From JAEUMY01 sp031394355 (lineage in GTDB: Bacteria > Pseudomonadota > Gammaproteobacteria > Burkholderiales > Usitatibacteraceae): a stretch of DNA of 64,000 nt. Shown piece after piece: positions 17,320 through 26,349 of this stretch (position 1 is its first letter; each line of letters begins with the position of its first letter). The notes under the pieces were generated by a model that worked only from the letters and a program-made list of their open reading frames with translations, did no database searches and was not told the DNA's origin. The stretch spans positions 13,342 to 77,341 of the forward strand of contig JANNSU010000072.1 of the NCBI GenBank assembly GCA_031394355.1, given 5' to 3'. Made by a program: the position numbers and the translations under genes.

Positions 17320-18831
17320 TTACTCCGCTTTCAATTGCGGGAACAGAATCACGTCGCGGATCGATGGGCTGTCAGTGAGCAACATCACCAGCCGGTCGAT
17401 GCCGATGCCTTCGCCGCCAGTAGGCGGCAAGCCGTATTCCAGCGCACGGATGTAGTCGGCGTCGTAGTGCATGGCCTCGTGGTCACCCGCCTCCTTCTGC
17501 TTCACTTGCGCCTGGAAGCGCGCAGCCTGGTCTTCGGGGTCGTTCAACTCGGAGAATCCATTGGCCAACTCGCGTCCGGCGATAAAGAGTTCGAAGCGAT
17601 CGGTGATGCCAGGATTCTTGTCGTTGGCGCGTGCCAGGGGTGACACTTCGACCGGGTAGTCGATGATGAAAGTGGGCTGGATAAGCAGCGCCTCGGCTGT
17701 TTCCTCGAAGTACATGAGTTGCAGCGCGCCCAGCGTGATCTCCCCCTGCAGGTCGTGACCCTTCTTCTTCAGCGCGTTGGTGAGGAACGTGGCGTCATGC
17801 AATTGCTCATCGCTGTGCTCTGGGAAATACTGCTTCACCGCCTGCACCATGGTCAGCCGGTCGAAGGGTTTGCCCAAGTCGATGTCCTGCCCCTGATACG
17901 TCACCAGTGTGGTGCCCAAGACACGCTGGGTCACGTCCTTCAGCAGCGCTTCGGTGAAGTTCATCAAGTCAACATAGTCCTGATACGCCCCGTAGAACTC
18001 CATCATGGTGAACTCGGGGTTGTGTCGGGTGGACATGCCTTCGTTGCGGAAATTTCGGTTGATCTCGAACACGCGCTCAAGCCCGCCCACCACCAGCCGC
18101 TTCAGATAGAGCTCCGGCGCGATGCGCAGATACAGCTCCATGTCCAGCGTGTTGTGGTGCGTCACAAAGGGACGCGCCGCTGCGCCGCCGGGGATGGGAT
18201 GCATCATCGGTGTTTCCACTTCCAGATACTCGTGCTTCACCATGAAGTCGCGGATGGTCTGCACGACTTTGGACCGGATTTCGAAGGTCTTCCTCGTCTC
18301 CGGGCTCATGATGAGATCGACATAGCGCATGCGGTATTTCTGCTCCATGTCGGTGAGGCCGTGGAATTTTTCCGGCAGCGGACGCAGCGACTTGGATAGA
18401 AGGCGCAATTGCGTCACCTGCACAGTGAGTTCGCCGGTCTTGGTCTTGAAGAGCGTTCCCTCGGCTCCAAGAATGTCGCCAATATCCCAGTGCTTGAACG
18501 CTTCATGCGTGTCGGCACCGGTCTGATCGTTGTTGATGTAAAGCTGGATGCGACCCGTGCGGTCCTGGATCGTGGCGAAGCTCGCCTTGCCCATGACGCG
18601 CTTCAGCATCATGCGGCCGGCGACGCAGACATTGACTGCCGTCGGCTCGAGCTCTTCCTTGGTCTTCGCGTCAAATGTCTCATGCAGCACGGCAGCAACG
18701 TCACGCGGGCGGAAGTCGTTCGGGAATGCGATGCCGCCCTTACTGGTTTCCCGCAGCTTGGCCAGCTTGGCGCGGCGCTCCGCGATGATCTGGTTTTCGT
18801 CGATGGGCGGCGTCTGGGTTTGGTCAGTCAT
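17320..18831 (-). CDS. lysS: Lysyl-tRNA synthetase (class II)
   Basis: 503 residues from the ATG at 18831 (MTDQTQTPPIDENQI). The frame extends to 18864, but that extension is only the repeat-containing leader. An N-terminal OB-fold (VCVAGRMMLKRVMGKASFATIQDR) is followed by class II motifs 1-3: VETPMMHPIPGGAAARPF, FRNEGMSTRHNPEFTMMEFY, and GEGIGIDRLVMLLTD. It charges tRNA-Lys. It lies just downstream of prfB on the same strand, as in many proteobacteria. Confidence 0.97.
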   Translation of the reverse strand: MTDQTQTPPIDENQIIAERRAKLAKLRETSKGGIAFPNDFRPRDVAAVLHETFDAKTKEELEPTAVNVCVAGRMMLKRVMGKASFATIQDRTGRIQLYINNDQTGADTHEAFKHWDIGDILGAEGTLFKTKTGELTVQVTQLRLLSKSLRPLPEKFHGLTDMEQKYRMRYVDLIMSPETRKTFEIRSKVVQTIRDFMVKHEYLEVETPMMHPIPGGAAARPFVTHHNTLDMELYLRIAPELYLKRLVVGGLERVFEINRNFRNEGMSTRHNPEFTMMEFYGAYQDYVDLMNFTEALLKDVTQRVLGTTLVTYQGQDIDLGKPFDRLTMVQAVKQYFPEHSDEQLHDATFLTNALKKKGHDLQGEITLGALQLMYFEETAEALLIQPTFIIDYPVEVSPLARANDKNPGITDRFELFIAGRELANGFSELNDPEDQAARFQAQVKQKEAGDHEAMHYDADYIRALEYGLPPTGGEGIGIDRLVMLLTDSPSIRDVILFPQLKAE

Positions 18832-18843
18832 GGTGTTGTCCTT

Positions 18844-18855
18844 GCGAATATTCGC
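18844..18855. repeat. Iterated palindrome GCGAATATTCGC, in the lysS leader
   Basis: Perfect copy ending 12 bp upstream of the lysS ATG, followed by AAGGACAACACC. The geometry is the same as at the glycine-zipper gene (17262-17273). Confidence 0.95.
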
Positions 18856-18870
18856 GTGGTGCATTAGTGC

Positions 18871-18956
18871 GTAGCCCGGATGCAGCGCAGCGGAATCCGG
18901 GGTCCTTGAGCTTGCGGCCTGACATTCCGGATTCCGCGTTGCTTCATCCGGGCTAC
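18871..18956. repeat. Dispersed intergenic inverted repeat (GTAGCCCGGATG type), copy 1
   Basis: 86 bp in the lysS-prfB gap. The ends GTAGCCCGGATG and CATCCGGGCTAC are perfect inverted repeats, and the inside (GGAATCCGG / CCGGATTCC) continues the stem. A second copy is at 27577-27659. This kind of repeat is widely scattered in proteobacterial genomes. Confidence 0.85.
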
Positions 18957-18964
18957 CTCATTGT

Positions 18965-20069
18965 TCATATTCCCTGCTTCAACGAAGCACTGATGAAGTC
19001 ATCCAGATCGCCATCCAGCACCGACTTGGTGTTGCTGATTTCCACGTTGGTGCGCAGATCCTTGATGCGGCTGTTGTCCAGCACATAGCTGCGAATCTGA
19101 TGGCCCCAGCCCACGTCGGTTTTGGTGGCTTCGAGTTTGTCCTGCTCTTCGCGGCGCCTTCTCATCTCCAGTTCGAAGAGCTTGGATTTCAGCATCGACA
19201 TCGCCTCTGCACGGTTGCGGTGCTGCGAGCGATCGTTCTGGCAGCTCACGACAATGCCCGTGGGGTTGTGCGTGAGGCGGACCGCAGAGTCCGTCTTGTT
19301 GATGTGCTGGCCGCCAGCGCCGGATGCACGGTACGTATCAACGCGCAAGTCCGCCGGATTGATGTCGACCTCGAAAGAATCGTCGATTTCGGGCGATACG
19401 AACACGCTCGCGAACGACGTGTGACGGCCGCCGGACGAGTCAAAAGGCGACTTGCGTACCAGGCGATGCACGCCTGTCTCGGTACGCAAATGGCCATAGG
19501 CATAGTCGCCTGCAATCTTGATCGTCGCGCTCTTGATGCCAGCGACTTCGCCATCGGATTGTTCCAACACCTCGGTCTTGAAGCCCTTGCGCTCTGCGTA
19601 GCGCAAGTATTGGCGCAGCAGCATCGACGCCCAATCCTGCGCCTCCGTGCCACCGGCCCCCGACTGGATGTCCAGGAAACAATTGAGCGAGTCCGCCGGG
19701 TTGTTGAACATGCGGCGGAATTCCAGCCCCGCGACGACTTCCTCGATGCCCTGGGCGTCCGCAGCCACAGCGAGCAAGGTGTCATCGTCTGCATCCGCCT
19801 TCGCCATGTCGAATAGTTCCTTTGAATCGGACAAGCCGGAACTGACCTTGGTCAGCGAACCGACGACCTCATCCAGCGCCTTCTTCTCCCGGCCCAGATC
19901 CTGGGCGCGCTTGGGATCCTCCCAGACCTTGGGGTCTTCTACGAGGTGGGCGACTTCTTCCTGTCGACGCTGTTTGCCGTCGAAGTCAAAGATACCTCCG
20001 CAGCTCGGCCGCGCGCGTGGCGAGGTCGGCCAGATGGTTCTGGATGGCATTCAGCTGATCAGCTTCCAT
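18965..20069 (-). CDS. prfB: Peptide chain release factor 2, with programmed +1 frameshift
   Basis: 367 residues after frameshifting. The ATG at 20069 opens a short frame (MEADQLNAIQNHLADLATRA...RRYL) that ends in an in-frame UGA at 19988-19986. Continuing in the +1 frame gives DFDGKQRRQEEVAHL and the full factor. RF2 hallmarks are SPF (RKSPFDSSGGRH, stop-codon recognition) and GGQ (GAGGQHINKTDSAVRL, peptide release). RF2 releases chains at UGA and UAA and controls its own level by this shift. A one-mismatch copy of the palindrome (20073-20084) lies 3 bp ahead of the ATG. Confidence 0.96.
19985..20000 (-). promoter_or_regulatory. prfB programmed frameshift signal
   Basis: On the minus strand the sequence reads GGAGGTATCTTTGAC: a Shine-Dalgarno-like GGAGG, the slippery CUU, the UGA stop and the C after it. 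This is the arrangement known from E. coli prfB. Low RF2 pauses the ribosome at UGA and lets it slip +1. Confidence 0.95.
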
Positions 20070-20128
20070 GATGCGAATATTCGTAAGGTGCCACACGTTC
20101 TGGCGAAGCCGCGAATTATACGGGACGC

Positions 20129-21970
20129 TCAGCCCGCTGCGCTGAAGGCGAGGACGGGTTCTGGAATATTCTTCAGGGAAAGGGGGCCGAGCGCGCGCAA
20201 GGGCTCATCGGCTCTTAGGCCCTGCTGCACCGCTTCTGATAGGACGATCTCGCCCTTGTTTGCTTGGGATTGAAGTCGCGCGGCGATGTTGACCGTAGCC
20301 CCGTAGACGTCGCCATCGTCTCCCCGGATGACTTCGCCCATGTGGATGCCGGCATGGGGCTGCAACGGGTTGTTCAAGACGGCAGAAGCCTTGGTGGTGT
20401 AATCGGCATGAATGCGGCGCGTGGCCTCGACCGCTTTCGATGCGTCAGGAAAGGTCATCATGACAGCGTCACCGATGGTCTTGATCACTTGGCCGTCAAA
20501 GTCCGGCGCATGCAGTTTGGCTGCCCGGTGAAACAGGGCAACGGTCAGGAGCGCATCTCCTTCATTGCTGGCGGAGAGGGCCGAATAGCCGCTCAGATCG
20601 GAAAAGACCACCGCTGCCGATTCCCGTTCACCGTGGGCGAAGCTCTCTGGCACCATGTAGCGGTCAAATAGCGCCTTGATGCGCTTCTCGCTCCAGCTGC
20701 GAATTGGAAAGAACGATGCGGCCACCAATGCGCCGATGAGCAACAGCGCCGTGTCGGAACTCATGCCCAATGCGCGGATGAGCCAGCCTGCGGCCAACCT
20801 TTCCAGCATGACGAAAATGACGCCGACCACTAAGGCCGTGAGACCGATTACCCAGGTGCGGCGCACGATGAGGCCGGGGTCCATGACACCTTTGGAAAGT
20901 ATGGCGCTGGCTATGGCCATCAGGGAAACCATGTGAAAAACGCCCAGGAACTGGAAAGTGGTGACACTTGCGTAGGCGCTGTAGAAGCTGTCCACGCGGC
21001 CAACCGGCAAACGCAATTCTGCAGCCCAGACGATCAACACCATGGCAATCAGTGCAAACACGAACACAGTGATTGTCTGCCCGAGCAGTATCCAGTTGAG
21101 TATGGCCTGATCATCTTGACCAAGGTGCCGGCGCTTTGCATACATCAGCATGAAGGGAAAAAAGCACATCCCTGCGACGGCAGCTGAATGGGCAATCAAT
21201 GTATCGGCCAGTCCGTCATAGACAAACGCGGGCGCAAACCCTATCACGGAGTAAATGATCAGAAGCGTGATGGGCGGCCATGCCAGGAACAGCGCCGCGC
21301 GCTTGAGCAATTCGCCAGGTCCTTTCCGTTTCAACTCCTGGATGGTATTGCGGCCGTCTTCGTCCAACGCCATTTTGCCAAACTCTGCAGCCTTGCTGAG
21401 TTCCTTGGAGAGGTGACGGTCAAAGACCGTGACGCGCTGAGGAAAGAGCGTATAAAACATGGTGGACGCGGCAAAGGCGATCAGCCCAAAAGTAACTATC
21501 AGCAACATGATAGTCAGGGTGAATTCGGTGCTGTTGAGCGAGGCATGCAAGCTGAAAGGCGCAAGGTGGCCGGCCTCAAAGGTGGTCCTGACCGCCAGTC
21601 GCAGTTGAAACAGTCCCGCGCACGCCGAGCCCGAGGCGCACGCCGTCGCCAAGAGGATCACAAGATGATGTCTTGAGCTGCGAAATGCCAGATACAGGCC
21701 AAGTCCGCCTGCGATCAGCGTGAAGAGGCAAGCGATGATCCTGCCGCTGGTGCGCGTGAAATAGAGCAAGTTCGCGACGCCATCAGCGGGCACGGCGACG
21801 GTCTGGGGGAGTCCCAGCGACAGCGCAACTGACAGAGCGGCCGACAGCAGCCCAATCAGTGAGGCAAACAGCGCGTAGCGCATCCGCACATGCGACCGCC
21901 GCCACCAGATTGGCTGAACCAAAGAGGCATGAGTAGGTTCTTTGGCCGGATCGGTACTCTCTTCAACCAT
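20129..21970 (-). CDS. Membrane-bound class III adenylate/guanylate cyclase
   Basis: 613 residues from the ATG at 21970, chosen for GGAG 6 bp ahead; the frame is open to 22084. About ten hydrophobic helices fill residues 30-430. The C-terminal cyclase domain (about 450-590) has FSDLSGY and KTIGDAVMMTF (the two metal Asp and the base-reading Lys), YGATVNIAARL (transition-state Arg). It therefore looks catalytically complete. Whether it makes cAMP or cGMP cannot be settled here. The membrane part is a possible sensor for an unknown signal. A possible target in the window is the kinase with a cNMP-binding domain at 1-1070. Confidence 0.88.
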   Translation of the reverse strand: MVEESTDPAKEPTHASLVQPIWWRRSHVRMRYALFASLIGLLSAALSVALSLGLPQTVAVPADGVANLLYFTRTSGRIIACLFTLIAGGLGLYLAFRSSRHHLVILLATACASGSACAGLFQLRLAVRTTFEAGHLAPFSLHASLNSTEFTLTIMLLIVTFGLIAFAASTMFYTLFPQRVTVFDRHLSKELSKAAEFGKMALDEDGRNTIQELKRKGPGELLKRAALFLAWPPITLLIIYSVIGFAPAFVYDGLADTLIAHSAAVAGMCFFPFMLMYAKRRHLGQDDQAILNWILLGQTITVFVFALIAMVLIVWAAELRLPVGRVDSFYSAYASVTTFQFLGVFHMVSLMAIASAILSKGVMDPGLIVRRTWVIGLTALVVGVIFVMLERLAAGWLIRALGMSSDTALLLIGALVAASFFPIRSWSEKRIKALFDRYMVPESFAHGERESAAVVFSDLSGYSALSASNEGDALLTVALFHRAAKLHAPDFDGQVIKTIGDAVMMTFPDASKAVEATRRIHADYTTKASAVLNNPLQPHAGIHMGEVIRGDDGDVYGATVNIAARLQSQANKGEIVLSEAVQQGLRADEPLRALGPLSLKNIPEPVLAFSAAG

Positions 21971-22115
21971 GGAATGCTCCAAACGCGGTGGACAACAGAT
22001 TCTAAGGCGTGCAAATGCTTTCCGAAACCAGATTCTCGCGGGTTGGTCGCCCGACTTGAGATGTTCGTCGCAAATTGCCACCAAGGAGCAGGCAGAATGG
22101 CGCGGCTGCCGGTCG

Positions 22116-23975
22116 TCACCCCCAGTGGCTCAGCACCAACTGCAACGTGGTCGTGCCCCGATACTCGTTCATCTGGGGGCGATACACGGCATCCACGGAT
22201 GCGGGCAGCCGGTCCGCTTGATTGAAGAGCAAGGCGTCAAAGGTCGTGCCTTCCTGCGCAATGCGCAGCTTGAGATGCTTCTCACCCACGATGCGCTGTT
22301 CCAGAACTCTGAAGTGGCCCTGAAATTGCGGCGCGGCAAAGCCTTGGCCCCAGACTTCGGCCTCGATGCGGCGCACGAAGTCTGCGCTGAGATCGTCGTC
22401 GTTGAGCGATCCATCAACTTCGATCTGGCGGTTCAAGTCTGCGGGCGCCAGCCATTCGCGCGCGACCTTCTCCAGCGCGGCTTCAAAAGCGGGCAGGGCG
22501 GTGGGCGGCAGTGTCAGTCCTGCGGCGGCGGCATGACCGCCGAATTTGAGGATGAGATCGGGATGGCGCTTCGACACCAAGTCCAGCGCATCGCGCAGAT
22601 GCAGCGCGCTGATGGAGCGGCCCGAGCCTTTGAGGTTGCCGTCGTTGTCGCGGGCGAAGGCGATCACGGGGCGGTGAAACTTGTCTTTCACACGCGAGGC
22701 CAGAATGCCGACCACGCCCTGGTGCCAGTTTTCTTCGAAGAGACAAAGCGTGGCACGCTGTTCCACGTCGGCGGTGTCCACTTCCTCCAGGCGGGCGAAG
22801 GCCTCGGCCTGCATGTCGCCTTCGATCACGCGGCGTTCGCGATTGAGCGCGTCCAGATCGCGGGCGAGTCGTTGCGCGGTCGGATCATCGTTGGTGATGA
22901 GGCATTCGATACCGAGCGACATGTCGTCCAGTCGCCCTGCAGCATTGAGGCGCGGACCCGCGACGAAGCCGAGATCGTAGGCGCTGGCTTTTGCATAGTC
23001 GCGGCCGGCGGCGAAGAAGAGTGCTTTCACGCCCGGCTGCATGCGGCCCGCACGGATGCGCTGCAAGCCTTGGTGCACCAGCACGCGGTTGTTGCTGTCC
23101 AGTTTGACCACGTCCGCGACCGTGCCCAGTGCGACGAGGTCGAGGAGGTCGGCGAGATTGGGCTCGGGGAGTGTTCCGCTCGCTTGGGCTGCGCTGAAAT
23201 CCCCCCGCGCTGAGGCGCGACCCCCTTTTTCAAAGGGGGTACCCGTTGGCTCCCCTCTTTGAAAGAGGGGCACCTGGCCAATCCCCCCAGCCACCCTTTG
23301 AAAAAGGGGGGCTGGGGGGGATTTGGAACCGTTGAACCACCCCCTGCTCCGCAATTCCGCGCGCAGCGCCAGCATCACGTAGAACATTACGCCGACACCC
23401 GCGAGGTTCTTGCTCGGAAATCCGCATTCGGGCTGATTGGGATTGATGATGCAGGCGGCATCCGGCAAGCGGTCGCCCGGCAGGTGATGGTCCGTCACCA
23501 GCACGCGCATGCCGAGCCGGTTGGCCTCGGCCACACCATCCACGCTGGCGATGCCGTTGTCTACCGTGACGATCCAGTCGGGGGATTGCTGGGCGGCCAG
23601 TCGCACGATCTCCGGCGTCAGGCCATAGCCGAACTCGAAACGGTTCGGCACCAGAAAGCTGACCCGCGCACCCATGGCGCTCAGCGCACGCAGCCCTACC
23701 GCGCAGGCGGTGGCGCCATCGGCGTCATAGTCCGCGACGATGAGCAGTTTTTCCTGCCGCGCAATGGCGTCCGCAAGCAGGTTGGCCGCATCGCGAATAT
23801 TCGCAAGGCCGGCAGGCGCGATCAATGCATCGAGTTGCGTGCGCAGCTCCGCGGCCTCGCGCACACCGCGCGCTGCGTAGAGCCGGGCCAGACGCGGGTC
23901 TACGCCCGCGCTGGCCAGGGCGGTGGTGGCAGCGGGGTCAACATCCCGAACAACAATACGGGTGATATCAGCCAT
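22116..23975 (-). CDS. recJ: Single-stranded-DNA-specific 5'-3' exonuclease RecJ, with an in-frame repeat insertion
   Basis: 619 residues from the ATG at 23975 (MADITRIVV), about 45-50 longer than the usual RecJ. DHH-family motifs are VADYDADGATA, VTVDNGIASVDG and VTDHHLPGD; DHHA1 has FGGHAAAAGLTL. RecJ degrades ssDNA 5'-3' in recombination and mismatch repair. The extra length is one block between RGWFNG and LPEPNLADLLDL, encoded by a repeat element (23197-23324) that keeps the frame open. The start overlaps the upstream gene by 8 bp. An in-frame palindrome copy gives LANIRDAAN near residue 60. Confidence 0.95.
   Translation of the reverse strand: MADITRIVVRDVDPAATTALASAGVDPRLARLYAARGVREAAELRTQLDALIAPAGLANIRDAANLLADAIARQEKLLIVADYDADGATACAVGLRALSAMGARVSFLVPNRFEFGYGLTPEIVRLAAQQSPDWIVTVDNGIASVDGVAEANRLGMRVLVTDHHLPGDRLPDAACIINPNQPECGFPSKNLAGVGVMFYVMLALRAELRSRGWFNGSKSPPAPLFQRVAGGIGQVPLFQRGEPTGTPFEKGGRASARGDFSAAQASGTLPEPNLADLLDLVALGTVADVVKLDSNNRVLVHQGLQRIRAGRMQPGVKALFFAAGRDYAKASAYDLGFVAGPRLNAAGRLDDMSLGIECLITNDDPTAQRLARDLDALNRERRVIEGDMQAEAFARLEEVDTADVEQRATLCLFEENWHQGVVGILASRVKDKFHRPVIAFARDNDGNLKGSGRSISALHLRDALDLVSKRHPDLILKFGGHAAAAGLTLPPTALPAFEAALEKVAREWLAPADLNRQIEVDGSLNDDDLSADFVRRIEAEVWGQGFAAPQFQGHFRVLEQRIVGEKHLKLRIAQEGTTFDALLFNQADRLPASVDAVYRPQMNEYRGTTTLQLVLSHWG
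23197..23324. mobile_element. Small MITE-like inverted-repeat element inserted in recJ
   Basis: About 128 bp bounded by perfect 10-bp inverted ends AAATCCCCCC / GGGGGGATTT. Inside are nested hairpins: CCCCCTTTTTCAAAGGGGG (23220-23238), CCCCTCTTTGAAAGAGGGG (23252-23270) and CCACCCTTTGAAAAAGGGG. In the recJ frame it is read without a stop and gives PLFQRG- and PFEKGG-type peptides. No target-site duplication was evident. No transposase is encoded. Confidence 0.85.
23793..23804. repeat. Iterated palindrome GCGAATATTCGC, inside recJ
   Basis: Perfect copy, read as Ala-Asn-Ile-Arg in the N-terminal part of RecJ. Confidence 0.95.
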
Positions 23976-24993
23976 GGCTGGCGGCCGATCGGCGCGAGCG
24001 CCACAGCTTCCATAGATCCAGCCGGGCCACGTGCAAATACTGTGTATGCCGCTCGCCGGGGAACACAGCACGCACCATGGGCAGGCGCTTCTCCCAGATA
24101 GCCTTCATCACGGGATGAAACCAGTCATTCTCCAGACGCAGAAGCGCGGCATGCCACGCAGCGGCATCATGTGCACGCACAGCGCATGAAAGATCATCGA
24201 GCACCACGAGCGACATGCCAGCTTCCGGCTGCCAGTCTGCAAAGGTTGGAGGCGTGACGCGGTATTCCGACTTGGCATGCGCCGCCAGGCCGCGCGTCAG
24301 CGTGTCATCCGCATGCATGATCTCGGGTGCCAGAATGGGCATCCCCGCGGGCACTACCGGCAACGCATCGCCCCCCCAGAACCACACGCCGCTGATCACC
24401 GGCTCGCCCAGGGATTCGCGCGCGATGTTGACGGGGTGGTCATGCAGCAACATCTGGATTTCGTTGCCAAGGCGCCGCCAGTCGATGCCACCCGTTGCAT
24501 CGGGCAGGTGTTCGAAGATGGATTTATCTGTGACTCGCCACAGGGGTGTCGTCACAGGCGTCGCGTCAGGGGCAGTGCGGACAACCCATTCGGTGGGCGA
24601 GATAACTTCGATCTCGAGGCCATCCTGCTGGAGATGCTGGTTGAGTGTCTGGGTCAGCGCACCCGCTTCGGCAGCCGTCAAGATGAATTGAGCCGCGCTG
24701 ATCAACTGCAGATGGTCGCGCTCGATGCGCAAATGCACGGGGTCTGCGCACAGCCAGTGGTCGGTGTCCTGGGCTGGCGACGCGGCGTCCGCCCGCGCCG
24801 CGAGCCTGCGTAGCGCCGCAACCGGCGCACCTTTCAGGCTGAACGCATTGAGCAGCCAGTCTTCCTGGGTCATTGCGTCACCGCGTTCCAGACGGCCTTT
24901 GGAGAGCAGCGTGTTAAGGCCCGGTGTGGCGGGCCAGTCCGTCGGGAAAGTCGGCGGCGGGAAGAGATCAGGAACGAGGAGCGTCAGTGGCAT
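23968..24993 (-). CDS. Conserved protein of the phosphoglycerate-mutase/alkaline-phosphatase-like superfamily, recJ partner
   Basis: 341 residues from the ATG at 24993 (MPLTLLVPDLFPP); the frame runs on to 25164 without support. I recognise the layout of a betaproteobacterial protein regularly found just before recJ and often named a cofactor-independent phosphoglycerate mutase-like regulator. Conserved-looking segments are NEIQMLLHDHPVN, ISGVWFWGGD and LVVLDDLSCAVR. I see no complete catalytic metal site, so enzymatic activity is doubtful. The stop lies 8 bp within recJ, so the two are translationally linked. Confidence 0.65.
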   Translation of the reverse strand: MPLTLLVPDLFPPPTFPTDWPATPGLNTLLSKGRLERGDAMTQEDWLLNAFSLKGAPVAALRRLAARADAASPAQDTDHWLCADPVHLRIERDHLQLISAAQFILTAAEAGALTQTLNQHLQQDGLEIEVISPTEWVVRTAPDATPVTTPLWRVTDKSIFEHLPDATGGIDWRRLGNEIQMLLHDHPVNIARESLGEPVISGVWFWGGDALPVVPAGMPILAPEIMHADDTLTRGLAAHAKSEYRVTPPTFADWQPEAGMSLVVLDDLSCAVRAHDAAAWHAALLRLENDWFHPVMKAIWEKRLPMVRAVFPGERHTQYLHVARLDLWKLWRSRRSAASHG

Positions 24994-25080
24994 GGGGCGA
25001 ATTGTAGTGGAGTCGCCACTGAATCCCGGCCCGCACGGAGCACGCCCGCCAGTTGTGGCACACTCCGGCGGTCTCTTCAC

Positions 25081-26349
25081 GTGCGAATATTCGCAATAAC
25101 CCGCGTGCAACCCTACGAACTCTTTGTCGGCCTGCGCTACACCCGTGCCAAGCGCCGCAACCATTTCATCTCCTTCATCTCGCTGGCGTCCATGCTGGGC
25201 ATAGCGCTCGGCATCACGGCGCTCATCACCGTCATGTCGGTGATGAACGGGTTTCAGAAAGAGGTGCGAGCGCGCATTCTTGGGGTTGCGTCACACATCG
25301 TGGTGCAAGGTGATGATCGCGGACTTGCCCAGTGGCGCGAGGTCATGGACCAGACGAAGAAGCATCCCCGCGTGATCGGTGCGGCACCCTTCGTGAACGG
25401 GCAGGGTCTCCTGGCAGCAGGCGCCAATGTGCGTGGCGCGCTGGTGCGTGGCGTCTCCGTCACGGAAGAAGGACAAGTCTCGGAACTGCCACAGCAGATC
25501 AAGCTGGGCACCTGGGAGAATCTCAAGCCCGGCGAATTCGGCGTCATCCTGGGCGTGGATCTGGCCCGCGCGCTGCGCGTCTCCATCGGCGAACGTGTGA
25601 CCATGATCACGCCCAAGGGGCAGGTCACGCCGGCCGGTCTCTTGCCGCGCATGCGCAGCCTCACCGTCGTGGGCATATTTGCAGCAGGCCACTACGAATT
25701 CGATTCCACGCTGGCGTTGATGCACATTGCCGATGCGCAGAAGCTCTTCCAGCTGGATGACGCCGTGAGCGGCATCCGCCTCAAGGTGGACGACATCTTT
25801 GCTGCACCGCAAGTCAGCCGTGATCTCGCAAAGACCATCACAACGGATGCCTTCCTGCTCGACTGGACGCGCCAGAACGTCAATTATTTCCGTGCGGTCG
25901 AAATCGAGAAGCGCATGATGTTCATTATCCTGACCCTCATCATCGCCGTGGCTGCCTTCAACCTCGTCTCCACGCTGGTGATGGTCGTGACCGACAAGCT
26001 GCCTGACATCGCCATCCTTCGCACGCTGGGTGCCAGCCCGGGCAGCATCATGAAGATATTCATCGTGCAGGGCGTCGTCATCGGTGTCATCGGTACGCTA
26101 TTGGGCGTTATCGGCGGCCTCTTGCTAGCGGCCAACATCGACGTCATCGTCCCTGCCATCGAACGCGCGTTCAAGTTCCAGATTCTGTCCAAAGAGGTGT
26201 ACTACATCTCCGAGATTCCTTCGCACATCCTGGCGGCGGATGTGATCTGGGTGGCGGTGGTGTCGTTGGTGCTGTCGTTCGTGGCGACGCTGTACCCAAG
26301 CTGGCGGGCGTCGAAGGTGAATCCGGCTGAGGCGCTCCGTTATGAGTAG
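25081..26349 (+). CDS. lolC: Lipoprotein-releasing ABC transporter permease LolC/LolE
   Basis: 422 residues from GTG 25081, or 414 from GTG 25105 (MQPYELFVGLRYTRAKRRNHF). The second matches the family N-terminus better; neither has a clear ribosome binding site. One N-terminal helix, a periplasmic domain (about 50-265) and three C-terminal helices with an FtsX core (LRTLGASPGSIMKIF) define the family. With LolD it moves lipoproteins from the inner membrane to LolA. The palindrome (25083-25094) overlaps the upstream GTG, so the eight extra residues may be only repeat sequence. The lolD start overlaps its end by 8 bp. Confidence 0.94.
   Translation: MRIFAITRVQPYELFVGLRYTRAKRRNHFISFISLASMLGIALGITALITVMSVMNGFQKEVRARILGVASHIVVQGDDRGLAQWREVMDQTKKHPRVIGAAPFVNGQGLLAAGANVRGALVRGVSVTEEGQVSELPQQIKLGTWENLKPGEFGVILGVDLARALRVSIGERVTMITPKGQVTPAGLLPRMRSLTVVGIFAAGHYEFDSTLALMHIADAQKLFQLDDAVSGIRLKVDDIFAAPQVSRDLAKTITTDAFLLDWTRQNVNYFRAVEIEKRMMFIILTLIIAVAAFNLVSTLVMVVTDKLPDIAILRTLGASPGSIMKIFIVQGVVIGVIGTLLGVIGGLLLAANIDVIVPAIERAFKFQILSKEVYYISEIPSHILAADVIWVAVVSLVLSFVATLYPSWRASKVNPAEALRYE
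25083..25094. repeat. Iterated palindrome GCGAATATTCGC, at the lolC start
   Basis: Perfect copy covering codons 1-5 if lolC starts at 25081 (read Arg-Ile-Phe-Ala), or lying 10 bp upstream if it starts at 25105. Confidence 0.95.

Noticed and set aside
21942..23213. 423-codon open frame on the plus strand across recJ
   Set aside because: Antisense to the conserved RecJ sequence; low-complexity, no recognisable domain.
23197..23324. Frameshift or pseudogene in recJ
   Set aside because: The frame stays open through the element and the downstream RecJ domains are intact.
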